10,364 nucleotides of DNA from Gryganskiella cystojenkinii (lineage: Eukaryota; Mortierellomycota; Mortierellomycetes; Mortierellales; Mortierellaceae): positions 7,561-17,924 of the forward strand of contig JAAAIG010000788.1 in NCBI GenBank assembly GCA_015852425.1. The letters are read 5' to 3'. The notes under the pieces are model-generated. The model was not told the DNA's origin. It did not search any database and saw only the letters and a list, made by a program, of their open reading frames with translations. How positions within the stretch are numbered: the stretch's first letter is position 1; every line of letters starts with the position of its first letter. A program made the position numbers and the translations under genes. Shown here one piece after another: positions 1-8,314 of this stretch.

Positions 1-1175
1 TCGGCTCCGCGTGAGGCTGCCGAGAAGCGTCTTCAAACTCAGATCACTTTCGACGCAGGAGCGAGCTGGCAGTATCTTTTGCCACCAGCAAAGAAAGGAG
101 AAAGTAGCTACTCCTGCACTCCCAACGCGGTATGTTGACGAAATATGCTTCGACCTCTTTGACCGAATGTATTGCTAGCCACTAACAGATTTTAACTCGG
201 ACTCCTTTTTTTTTTGTCTCTCACCTAAATCGTAGGAGGGTAGCTGCAGTCTTCATCTCCATTCAGTGACCAGCGCTAAAGTCTCTGCACCAGTTTTCAG
301 TTCCAAGGCGGCCCCTGGAGTCATTATGGGCGTCGGAAGTGTTGGCCCTTATCTAATGCCCTGGGAGTCTTGCGATACATACTTGTCCGAGGATGGTGGA
401 CTCACCTGGAAGTTTGCGCTTGAGCACCCTCACAAATACGAATTTGGCGACATGGGAGGTCTTATTGTCGCTGTCAGAGATGATGGTCTTCCTGTTGGAT
501 ATTTTCAATACAGCGCTGACCGCGGTCAGAGCTGGTAAGGAGGATGAAAAAGTTATTTACTCGAGTCAAACTTGACAAACTTTTCAACGAATAAGCGTCA
601 CTCACAATCGATCTCTCCCTCTCACATTTCATTCCAGGAACAAATGGGAACTGTCTGAGAATGTCCGCCCAGCTGCACTGGTTTCTGATCCAAAATCGAC
701 CTCCCAAAAGTTCCTACTTTTTGTGAGAAACAGCGGAACGACAGCTGTCACGGCCTATCACTTGGATCTCACCAAAGTCTTTGATCGTAAGTGCGAGCGG
801 AATGATGATAACGTCGATCGCTCGGATTTCGAAAAGTGGTATGCCCGCAACATTCGCAACAATCCAGACTGTCTGATGGGCGCCAAAACCTGGTACTGGC
901 GTAGAAAGGCGGACGCTAAGTGTATGGTTCAAGAGTCCTTCCAGGAGCCTTCCAAAACCGATCAAACCTGCGAATGTACCGATGAGGATTTCGAGTGTGA
1001 TTTCAACTATGTTCTCAAGGACGGATCCTGTGTCCTCCAAGGCAAGGATATTATGAAGGACGGCTCTTGTACCAAAGAAGGCGACACATACGTTGGTTCC
1101 TCTGGATATCGCAAGATTCCAGGAAATCGATGCGAAAAAGGACTGGCCAAGGACGACCCCAAGACAAAGACGTGT
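1..1175 (+). other. Vps10 module A (propeller C-terminal part plus 10CC-A)
   Basis: The window opens inside the last blades of a propeller: an Asp-box (TFDAGASW), the Cys loop leading into SLHLHSV, the GVGSVG segment, then LSEDGGLTW and EFGDMGG. The 10CC region runs from residue 195 to 322 with exactly ten cysteines, including the CEC pair and FECDFNY. Its C-terminal edge lies inside one long exon (638-1868) that runs straight into module B, so A and B are one polypeptide and not two genes. Confidence 0.9.
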
Positions 1176-4100
1176 ATTCTCGAAGATGCTCCCACGGATA
1201 TCGATCACAAGCTGACCCCGTTTACTTCGCCTATGATTACCGGGTTCCAGTACTTTATCAAATCATCTGTTGTCATGTTCATGACTGAGGCTAAGGAAAT
1301 TTGGCGTAGTACCGATGATGGATTGACCTGGACCCAAGTGTTGCGTGACGCTGGTCACTTCCTTGGTATTTACCTTCACGACGAAGACGAGAAAATGGTC
1401 TATCTATTCACCAGCAAGGATATCTATGTCTCTCACAACCGCGGAGAAGACTTTGATAAGCACGAGCTGCCTGCGCCTCCTAATAGGTTGTCCTTGCCCC
1501 TGATCGATTTCCATCCCGACAGCGATAAGAGAGACTGGCTGCTGTACCTTGGACAGAAGGAAGGCGAATGCTTCACGCGCCTCTATAGGACGAAAAATGC
1601 TGGTCGAGACTGGGCTCAGGTCGACACCTGGATTGACAAGGCCGTTTATGCTCCCCACCAAAAGCTTGATATGCCTAAAGATGGAATCTACTCTATGTCA
1701 TGGAAGAACAAGAATCAGCCCCCCAATGTTTGCCAGGAAGATCTCTACTCTACGGACGCGAACCCTCTCCAGATGGTATACATGTTGGATGCTGATAGCA
1801 AGCGGCTTGTTCACTTTGACAATGTCGTCCAGTTCTATGTCGTGGATAGATTCTTGGCCGTGGCGGTGGTAATTCCTGTTGTTGCGCTTATGAATTCTGA
1901 TTACTGGCGACCTTGATATGCACTTGTCATGATACTTACCACTTATCCTCCGTATGGCAATAACAACCCAATAGGAGTCCAACGGAGATTTTATCTTGCA
2001 TGTTTCTATCGACGGTAAGACCTTTAAGACGGCTCAGTTCCCTCCAAAGATGAGAGTCGATAAGAATGGCTTCACAGTTCTTCAGTCAACAACCGGCAGT
2101 CTCGTTGTGGATGTGGCTAGATCGACCGTGCCTGAACGTGAGCACGGCCGACTCTTCAAGTCCAACAGCGACGGTACCTACTTTTCCCTCCAACTTGATG
2201 ACACGAACCGCAATGACAAGCAACTTGTCGACTGGGAGAAGATTGGCGGCATCGAAGGGGTCATTCTCGTTAACCAGGTCACCAACCGTTTGACCTTGGT
2301 CAAGGATGGAAAGAAGAATATCAGATCCTTGATCTCGTTCAACGATGGCGGCTCATGGGACCCTATTCGTGCTCCAGCTGGGAGCAGCTGCAACGACGAC
2401 GAGTGCAATTTACACCTTCACAGTGTTACGGATGCCTCTGGTCCCGGTCCAGTGTTCAGTTCCTCGTCGGCTGTAGGTCTCGTCATGGGTATCGGAAATG
2501 TGGGCAAGAGCCTTTTGCCCTTGCGAGATTGTCAGACATATCTCAGTCGCGATGCCGGCAGGACCTGGAAGAAAGTGAGCGACACCTGGAACTTATACGA
2601 GTTTGGCGATGAGGGTGGCGTGATTGTTCGCGTTGATCCCAGTGCCCCTACTCTCGATGCCTACTTCTCGTACGATTTTGGAACCACCTGGAACAAGGCC
2701 CCGTTCTCAAAATCGCCTGTTGACGTTACGACACTCACAACCGAGACGACCTCCCGAACCTCCAAGATCACTATCACAGGAACATATTCTGGTGGAGATC
2801 GCCAGACCATTATATCGACCTTGGATTTCAGTGCTCGCCGTGCCTGTGTCATGAACAAGAAAGACGCGGAGAAGAGCGACTTTGAAAAGTGGTCACCCTT
2901 TGACGGAGAGGAAGATCGCTGTATTTTGGGTAGAGATGTAAGTCGAAACGCAAGGGATATCGGCTAGAAAATAATCAAAAAACCTGCTGTGTTTGTGCAA
3001 TTGTCGGAAAACTGATTTTGTATTGCTCAATCTTTGTTCTTGCTAGATCACGTACTGGAGGCGTAAGCCTGATAGAGCTTGCCGCGTCAACGATGACGAT
3101 GGCGAACCTGAAAAGGAAATCGCGAAGTGCAAGTGTACTGCCAGGGATTACGAGTGTGCGATTGGATACTTCCGAGACGAGAACAAGGGGTGCCAGCCTG
3201 AAGGTCATGATCCCGATAAACCTGCCAAGTGCACGAGCACGTACAAGGGACGTTCTGGACTGAAGAAGATCCAAGCGAGCGCTTGTGAAGGCGGCGAAGA
3301 CTTGGAGAAGACAGAGGTAGAACGTCAGTGCAGCTTCAAGAAGGAAATCGAGAGCAAGAAGTCGGCCTTTGAAAACAGATACAACCATGCCACGGACACG
3401 TTCTTCTACTTCCCAGATTCCGATGTAAGTCGACTGCTCATTGCTCGCTTTTTGTATGGAGGCTAACTTCTAAACCCACCATCGCTCATTATAACAATTA
3501 TCTTCAATTGTAGGTGGCAATGCTCAAGATCGAGTCGCAGGTTTTCAAGAGCGAAAATGACGGAAAGGATTGGGAGGAGGTCAAAGTTGGCGACACAATC
3601 ACAGGACTCTCGCGACATCCATACGCCAAGAATCGAGCTGTGATCGGAACCGCCGGCCGCAAACAGCACCTCACTCAAGACAGGGGTGTCAACTGGGATG
3701 ACCTTAACCTGCCTATGGACTCAGCAGCGACGAACCTTCAGCTGAATCCTTGGTCTTTCCATCCGACTGAACCTGAGTGGATGATCTTTTTGGGTGAAAG
3801 TGGTTGCAGCTATGAGCGCGATGATAGCTGCCACTCGGTCGCCTACTACTCTCAAGACTCTGGCAAGACCTGGCACCAGCTCACAGATTGGGTTCGTTCC
3901 TGTTCATGGGCTCGCGATTCCAAGTTCACCCAGGTCAACATTGAGGGAATCTACTGCGAGCAATATGCAGATAAGTCTGGATCACAGAAGAATTCCGCGG
4001 ATCGACAGTTGCCTGTGCGCTTTGTCTACACGGAAGATTACATGAGATCGTCCAAGACTCTGTTTGAACAGATTGTGGGTTATGCAACATATTCCAATTA

Positions 4101-6434
4101 TCTGATCGCTGCAGAGGTAATTTTTGTGGAGCTTGAGGAGTATTGCGTTTGCTGCCCGTCCTTTCACTCTAATACCGGCAAACTAACCTTCTCTTTGCTT
4201 TCATTCCATCAAACAGTATGTCCCAAGCCAGCGTCAGCTCCGAGTATCGGTCACCACTGATGGCATCAACTTTGCGCTTGCAAGATACCCTCACGGTTTC
4301 GATATTGTTAACCCTGTAAGTCCTTCCGTTGATCTCGAGTTGCGAGTTGACTGAACGAAAAATACTCAGGAGTAAATTGATCGAAAGAAACTATTCGCTT
4401 ACCATTATATTTTTTTTTGTCAATTTTAGGCTTACACTGTCTTGGATTCGACAACAAGGTCCGTCTTCATGGCCATCACCTCGATCGACCGCCCTGGATC
4501 CAAGGTCGGAAGACTCTTCACATCGGACTCGAACGGAACCTATTTCTCTCTCTCAAACAAGTATGTGAGTGAGGGAGACTTTGGCAACGTAGATTTCGAA
4601 AAGATGCAGGGTATCGATGGTGTTGCTCTGTTGAACGAAGTCATCAACCCCAATGACGCTAACCAAGGAAAGAAGAAGCAGCTTCGTTCTATGATCACGT
4701 TTGACAATGGTATGTTTAGCCACTGCTCCCAGGATTCTGTTTGACAGCGAAAGTATTTTACTTGTAACTTTTCCATGTTAAATATTGAGATATCGTACCT
4801 TTAATTGTTGCTTATCATAGGTCACTCGTGGAAACCTCTCATTGCGCCTCAGGTCGATTCTGGCGGCAAGGAATTTGAGTGCAGGGTATGTAATCTTATT
4901 CTTGACGTACATGTGCTGTTGCATGACAGACTTTGGTATTATTTGGCAAGAAGGGTTGGAGAACTCACGTTGCTTTGTCCATTGTTCCTCCTCCCTTCTC
5001 CATCTCTTCCAGGAGAAAGATTGTTCGTTGAACCTTCACAACTACTTGGATCGCAAACACGTCGAGGATCTGTTTAGTTCATCGTCGATCCCTGGAATGG
5101 TCATCGGTGTCGGTAACGTTGGCAAAACCCTTGAGGCGTACGAGGACGGTGACACTTTCCTGACACGCGATGGTGGTCATTCGTGGAAGGAGATTTTGAA
5201 AGGGCCTTACCAATACGATTTCGGTGATCAAGGTAGTATCATTCTGATGGCCAAGGACAACGAGGCACCCACGGACTCAGTCATGTACTCGCTCGACCAC
5301 GGAGAGACCTTCGAGCAATTTACGTTCTCGGCGGAGAAGGTGATAGTGAAAGACATTATGACCAAGCCCAACGGTATAGGAAAGTCCTTCATGATCTTTG
5401 CTCATCCTCAATCTGGAGCCTCCAGGAGTGTCAAGCAGTTGCTTTACCAGATTGATTTTGAAGGCCTGGATTATCCGACGTGTGTGCTGAAACTTGATGA
5501 CGAACAAAACGACGACTTTGAGCGTTGGAGTCTTGGCGATCTGAGAGGTACTCCTGACAAGTGCATGTTTGGACGCAAGGTCGAGTACTTCCGAAGGATC
5601 TCCAGCCACAAGTGTTTCGTTGGCGAACTGGCTGTGAACCCTCGCGAGATCACGAGCGGTTGTCAGTGTGTCGCGAGAGATTTTGAATGCGATTTCAACT
5701 ACCAGCCCGATGACGATGGCAACTGTGTCCTGATCGAGGGTGCGACCCCTGTGACAGTGAACGAGAAGGATGTCTGTGCCAATTTACCCGCCGGCCAAAA
5801 CTATTACTACGAGTCCATCGGGTACCGCAAGATGGCGTTCTCAAGCTGTGTGGGTGAGCACGAACGGTCTGGTACGAAGAAGTATTGCCCTGGTCGAGGC
5901 GGTCTTGGATTCTTTTCCTGGGTCGGCATCCTCTTGGCCTCAGGTGGATTGGCCTACGGTGTGGTCTTCGTTTTGAACAAGTACAAGGGTGGACGTCAGT
6001 CGTTCATTCGTCTCGGAAATGATGTTTATGACCAGATCCATTTGCCAAGATCGTCTTCGTTGCCCACGATGAACATGCCCAGGTCGTTCTCTCGGTCCTG
6101 GAGTCGATTCCGGGTACCGGATATGGTCCACCAGGCCTGGGACAAGGTCTCGGGAACTGCAGGCGCATTGGTTCCACAGCGTATTCGTGGCTTCTTTGAC
6201 CGCGGAAGTGGCGGATACCGGTACCAGAACTTGAGTCAAGAGCCTGGCGAAGTGATCATGGATGATTACTTTGATCATTATCTGGACGATGATGATGAAG
6301 ATCATGCGTCCGCGACGGTTCTTGGGGATAGTCATGGCCTTCGAGATGAAGATGGGCTGGAAGACGCTCAGGAGCGTTATCGGGACGAGTCTGATGACGA
6401 TGGCGGGGACGAGGACTTGGATGCCATGGTGTAA
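1..6434 (+). CDS. VPS10: VPS10, vacuolar sorting receptor with at least three sortilin modules (5'-partial)
   Basis: Type I membrane receptor of the Vps10/sortilin family; in yeast it binds vacuolar hydrolases such as carboxypeptidase Y in the late Golgi and cycles to endosomes. I join ten exons: 1-129, 236-534, 638-1868, 1975-2937, 3047-3424, 3514-4116, 4217-4315, 4430-4709, 4821-4885, 5013-6434. The total of 5469 nt stays in one frame and gives 1822 residues plus TAA. Residue numbers start at the window edge. Asp-box motifs (for example LSEDGGLTW, SFNDGGSW, YSQDSGKTW, LTRDGGHSW) mark beta-propeller blades. Three ten-cysteine 10CC regions lie at 195-322, 844-969 and 1506-1641. One membrane helix (1649-1670) and a 152-residue acidic cytosolic tail follow. 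The start codon, signal peptide and most of the first propeller are missing. Yeast Vps10 is about 1580 residues with two modules, so this partial protein is already longer. Family assignment is very secure; single splice sites are inferred from GT-AG sites plus homology. Confidence 0.95.
130..5012 (+). other. VPS10: nine introns of VPS10
   Basis: Introns read as 130-235, 535-637, 1869-1974, 2938-3046, 3425-3513, 4117-4216, 4316-4429, 4710-4820 and 4886-5012 (89-127 bp). All are GT-AG, with donors such as GTATGT, GTAAGT and GTAATT. The first has a clear CTAAC branch-type sequence at 182-186. Seven are phase 0; 535-637 splits a Trp codon (tg|g) and 4710-4820 splits a Gly codon (g|gt). Each join restores continuous Vps10 homology, for example a Cys-x4-x3-Cys loop across the first. 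The donor at 1869 could alternatively be 1866, which would remove one Val. Confidence 0.88.
1176..3331 (+). other. Vps10 module B (complete propeller plus 10CC-B)
   Basis: The propeller covers about residues 330-843 with Asp-box-like blades RSTDDGLTW, RTKNAGRDW, VSIDGKTF, SFNDGGSW and LSRDAGRTW. 10CC-B covers residues 844-969 with ten cysteines. It differs from A and C in replacing FECDFNY with YECAIGY and GYRK with GLKK. It also lacks several cysteines found in propeller C. The 10CC-B exon (3047-3424) continues into module C without a break. Confidence 0.88.
3332..5888 (+). other. Vps10 module C (complete propeller plus 10CC-C, membrane-proximal)
   Basis: The propeller covers about residues 970-1505, with Asp-boxes SENDGKDW, LTQDRGVNW, YSQDSGKTW, TFDNGHSW and LTRDGGHSW. 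It keeps a cysteine-bearing segment (GCSYERDDSC, then SCSW and IYCEQY). 10CC-C spans residues 1506-1641, has ten cysteines with the CQC pair, FECDFNY and GYRK, and ends just before the membrane helix. This is the position of the last domain of ordinary fungal Vps10. Confidence 0.9.
5889..6434 (+). other. VPS10: VPS10 transmembrane helix and cytosolic sorting tail
   Basis: A hydrophobic stretch (residues 1649-1670, coded at 5910-5975) is followed by NKYKGGR, the expected positive stop-transfer flank. The tail (1671-1822) has a Ser/Arg-rich basic part, then two YxxPhi-type motifs, YDQI at 1688-1691 and YQNL at 1753-1756. A Tyr/Phe-containing acidic patch (MDDYFDHYLDDDDED) follows, and a second acidic cluster leads to the end (DEDLDAMV). 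Aromatic and acidic signals of this kind serve retromer or adaptor sorting in yeast Vps10 and mammalian sortilin; their use here is inferred. Confidence 0.8.
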
Positions 6435-6549
6435 TTAGCTTGTTAAACAGTTGTGATGATTTATTATTATTATTTTTTTTTTAGAAAAAAAGGTGTTCTT
6501 GACAAAGAAAAATGGGCAAAAAAAGAACAATTCAAAGATGGAACATGGT
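6435..6549. other. convergent 3' intergenic region (115 bp)
   Basis: This short tail-to-tail spacer separates the VPS10 stop (6432-6434) and the GST stop (6552-6550). It holds an ATT-repeat/T-run (about 6460-6482) and A-rich stretches. No gene is seen. Both 3' UTRs must share this DNA or run into the opposite gene. Confidence 0.8.
6460..6465 (-). terminator. AATAAA polyadenylation signal for the GST-like gene
   Basis: On the - strand this reads AATAAA inside an AATAAT-type repeat, 85 nt after the GST stop and only 26 nt from the VPS10 stop on the other strand. Position and sequence fit a poly(A) signal, but AT-rich DNA makes chance matches common. I see no exact AATAAA on the + strand of this spacer for VPS10. 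Confidence 0.45.
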
Positions 6550-7745
6550 TCAAGAGACAGTCTTTGTGAGGGCGACCTTGTTGCCTTGACGGTCGTTGAG
6601 ACCGGCACATTCAGGAGTAGGCTGGGCAGGAAAAGCGCGATTGGGTCGTTGGGACTTGTAGAGTTCCGATGCATGCCATTGCTGAATCTTGGGATCTTGA
6701 TTGATGGCCTCGACAACCTTCAGGAGACCGGGAGTGGTCTCAGGCGTAAAGATGGTCCGGCCCTGAGGGAACATCAGAATCATGTTCACCAAGGCGGCTG
6801 AACGAAGATCTGCCAGGGAGATCTAACAAAAATGATTTTAAGTCACTAGTTTTTGTCAGTTTATCTTCACTTTCTCTGACTCCAAAAAAGGCTAGGTAAA
6901 AACGATTGATGTTTTTTTTTCGCCATACCTCATCACCGACATAATGACCGTTCAATTCATTAGCGACCAGGTGTTGTTCGTGGATCTGGATCCACTTTGG
7001 GATCTTTTCCGCGACAAAGAGAGCGGTCTGTTCCTGTTTCACCTCTGGGTTCTTGGATTTCAGCGCAACAGCGGTCGATAAGAAATCATCCCAAACTGCC
7101 GAGGTCGAGGAGACAAAGGCATTGATGAGATGGCGCTCATACGAGTTCTTGCCGAGTCGACCAAATTTCTGGGCAAGATAGAGCTCAATGTTCTTGGCCT
7201 CTGCGATTTGCACAGTCTGGGAGGGGCGGGTATATGAAAAGGAACGATATCAATTAAAAAAAAGAAAAGAATAGGAGTGCCTCGACTTTGATTACTCATG
7301 AAGAGTAGGGGAGGGGGGTGAAGAGAGGAGAGAGGAGATGCTTTACCTCGGATCCGTCGCGCGAGTGGACATAGAGAACAGGCATGACGCCAAAGGGAGT
7401 CGAAGCCTTGTCCAACCCATCCTCGTTCTCCCAATCCTAGAGTCGCAGCAAGGTTAGCCACGAGAAAGAAGTATGTAAAGATCGACATTTTTAATTATCC
7501 TCGGAGGATGGAACTCTGTGGTGGCGAGAAACCCCGTAGTCTCTCTTATCTCTTGGTATGGAAGTTACCTGAGGGTAGAGCTGCTTCCAGATAGCACCCT
7601 GGAGCGCAAAAAGGTTGCGGATCGAGTTACAGATTCCCTGGGTGTCAAAGTACAAGAGCGAGTAGGTCGCCTGGGGATCGTCCAGGACAGCTGCCTGGGC
7701 TGCCGTGTTGGCACCATTGGAGGTGGGAGGGTAGACGAACACCAT
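6550..7745 (-). CDS. glutathione S-transferase-like protein (sigma-like), complete
   Basis: Four exons, all phase 0: 7745-7569, 7436-7347, 7216-6929 and 6822-6550. They give 275 residues, with ATG at 7745 just after an A-rich leader. The N-terminal thioredoxin fold (about residues 27-105) has the sigma-type beta-1 strand YSLLYFD, with Tyr32 as the likely catalytic residue. FGVMPVL has the cis-Pro at 78, and AEAKNIELYLA lies where the glutathione gamma-glutamyl motif falls. The all-helical C-terminal domain has the GDEISLADL segment (183-191), matching the conserved G-D-x-(I/L)-(S/T)-x-A-D N-capping box. GSTs conjugate glutathione to electrophiles or reduce peroxides in the cytosol; the substrate here cannot be told. 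Odd points are Ala96 where Ser is usual and a tail of about 30 residues beyond the usual end. Class assignment is moderate; superfamily assignment is strong. Confidence 0.88.
6823..7568 (-). other. three introns of the GST-like gene
   Basis: Introns are 7568-7437 (donor GTAACT, acceptor TAG, with a CTAAC-type branch sequence near 7453-7457), 7346-7217 (GTAAAG, CAG) and 6928-6823 (GTATGG, TAG). All are phase 0 and 106-132 bp long. Removing them joins the thioredoxin-fold segments correctly and yields one continuous 275-codon frame, which supports the model. Confidence 0.85.
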
Positions 7746-7820
7746 TTTTTTTTAAAGTAAGCAAGGTTGTGGAGTGGAGTGGATTGTAGGAATGAAGTCA
7801 AAGACGGTTGACGAAGAAAT

Positions 7821-7851
7821 GAATGAAAAGAATGAAAAAAAAGAATGAAAA
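7821..7851 (-). repeat. three copies of TTTTCATTC in the GST leader/promoter
   Basis: GAATGAAAA occurs on the + strand at 7821, 7830 and 7843, the first two back to back; on the GST coding strand this reads TTTTCATTC. It lies 76-106 bp upstream of the GST ATG. It may be simple-sequence slippage in a pyrimidine-rich promoter, or a binding site. Function unknown. Confidence 0.5.
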
Positions 7852-8023
7852 GAAGAAAGAGATGCACGTTGGACAAGACAAAAAACTTGATTTTTAACCT
7901 TTTTCTTTCTTTTTGGCGGCACAATCAACTTCGCCGTCGCGTTTGAAAAAAACCGAGCTCGAAACGTCTGATCCGAAGACGCGGGGGATAAGAAGTCAAC
8001 ACAGGTTTTGGCACTTTGGTTCA

Positions 8024-8028
8024 ATTGG
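8024..8028 (-). promoter_or_regulatory. possible CCAAT box upstream of the GST-like gene
   Basis: The - strand reads GGCCAATTG here, about 280 bp upstream of the GST ATG. CCAAT is the site of the fungal HAP/CBF complex, which regulates respiratory, iron and redox genes in many fungi. A five-base match in AT-rich DNA is weak evidence. Confidence 0.25.
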
Positions 8029-8253
8029 CCCATTTTTTCATTTTTTTCTTGATGGTAAGGGTTCCCAGACCAAAAATTTGGTATAGATGACAAATTCAGG
8101 ACCTCTTGAGCGTAGAACGAAGCATGATCGCTCTCGCCTCTTTTGTCGATTCATGCAAAAAAACTCTTGTTTTGTAGCTCTTGATGTTCTCAGATGACGC
8201 GAACAACCTCCCGCTCGCTTTTACCGCCACCGTTATCTTTCTTTCTTTTTTCC

Positions 8254-8259
8254 TTTATT
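8254..8259 (-). terminator. AATAAA polyadenylation signal for SNX4
   Basis: TTTATT on the + strand reads AATAAA on the - strand, 56 nt past the SNX4 stop codon. It lies in a T/C-rich (+ strand) 3' flank. Spacing suits a fungal poly(A) signal, although the motif is not strictly required in fungi. Confidence 0.45.
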
Positions 8260-8314
8260 ATCCTTTCCGAAACTTCATTTTTACTTCAAAAAAAATCCAG
8301 GGTGTCCTGTTTTT

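Larger units (their letters stand above)
7746..8314. other. intergenic region: GST promoter side and SNX4 3' side
   Basis: This 569-bp spacer lies between two - strand genes. The part nearest the GST start is strongly pyrimidine-rich on the coding strand (7800-7870 and 7895-7915), typical of fungal core promoters or 5' UTRs. No convincing TATA box was found. The part next to SNX4 is T/C-rich on the + strand and holds an AATAAA on the - strand. I see no further gene here: the open frames are short and low in complexity. Confidence 0.7.

Noticed and set aside
714..1208. 164-codon open frame on the - strand opposite 10CC module A
   Set aside because: It lies wholly antisense to a strongly conserved exon, has no recognisable domain, and its apparent length comes from the codon pattern of the coding strand.
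4842..5012. Reading the last VPS10 exon as starting at 4842, without an intron
   Set aside because: That frame disagrees with the previous exon (GHSWKPLIAP reads in another frame). Splicing 4886-5012 restores both the frame and the conserved Cys loop.
7060..7488. 142-codon - strand frame between GST exons
   Set aside because: It covers two GST introns and an exon in the wrong frame; its sequence is low in complexity and domain-free.
7497..7509. 13-bp palindrome ATCCTC-G-GAGGAT
   Set aside because: It lies inside GST intron 1, is short, stands alone, and has no second copy or flanking structure; chance is enough.
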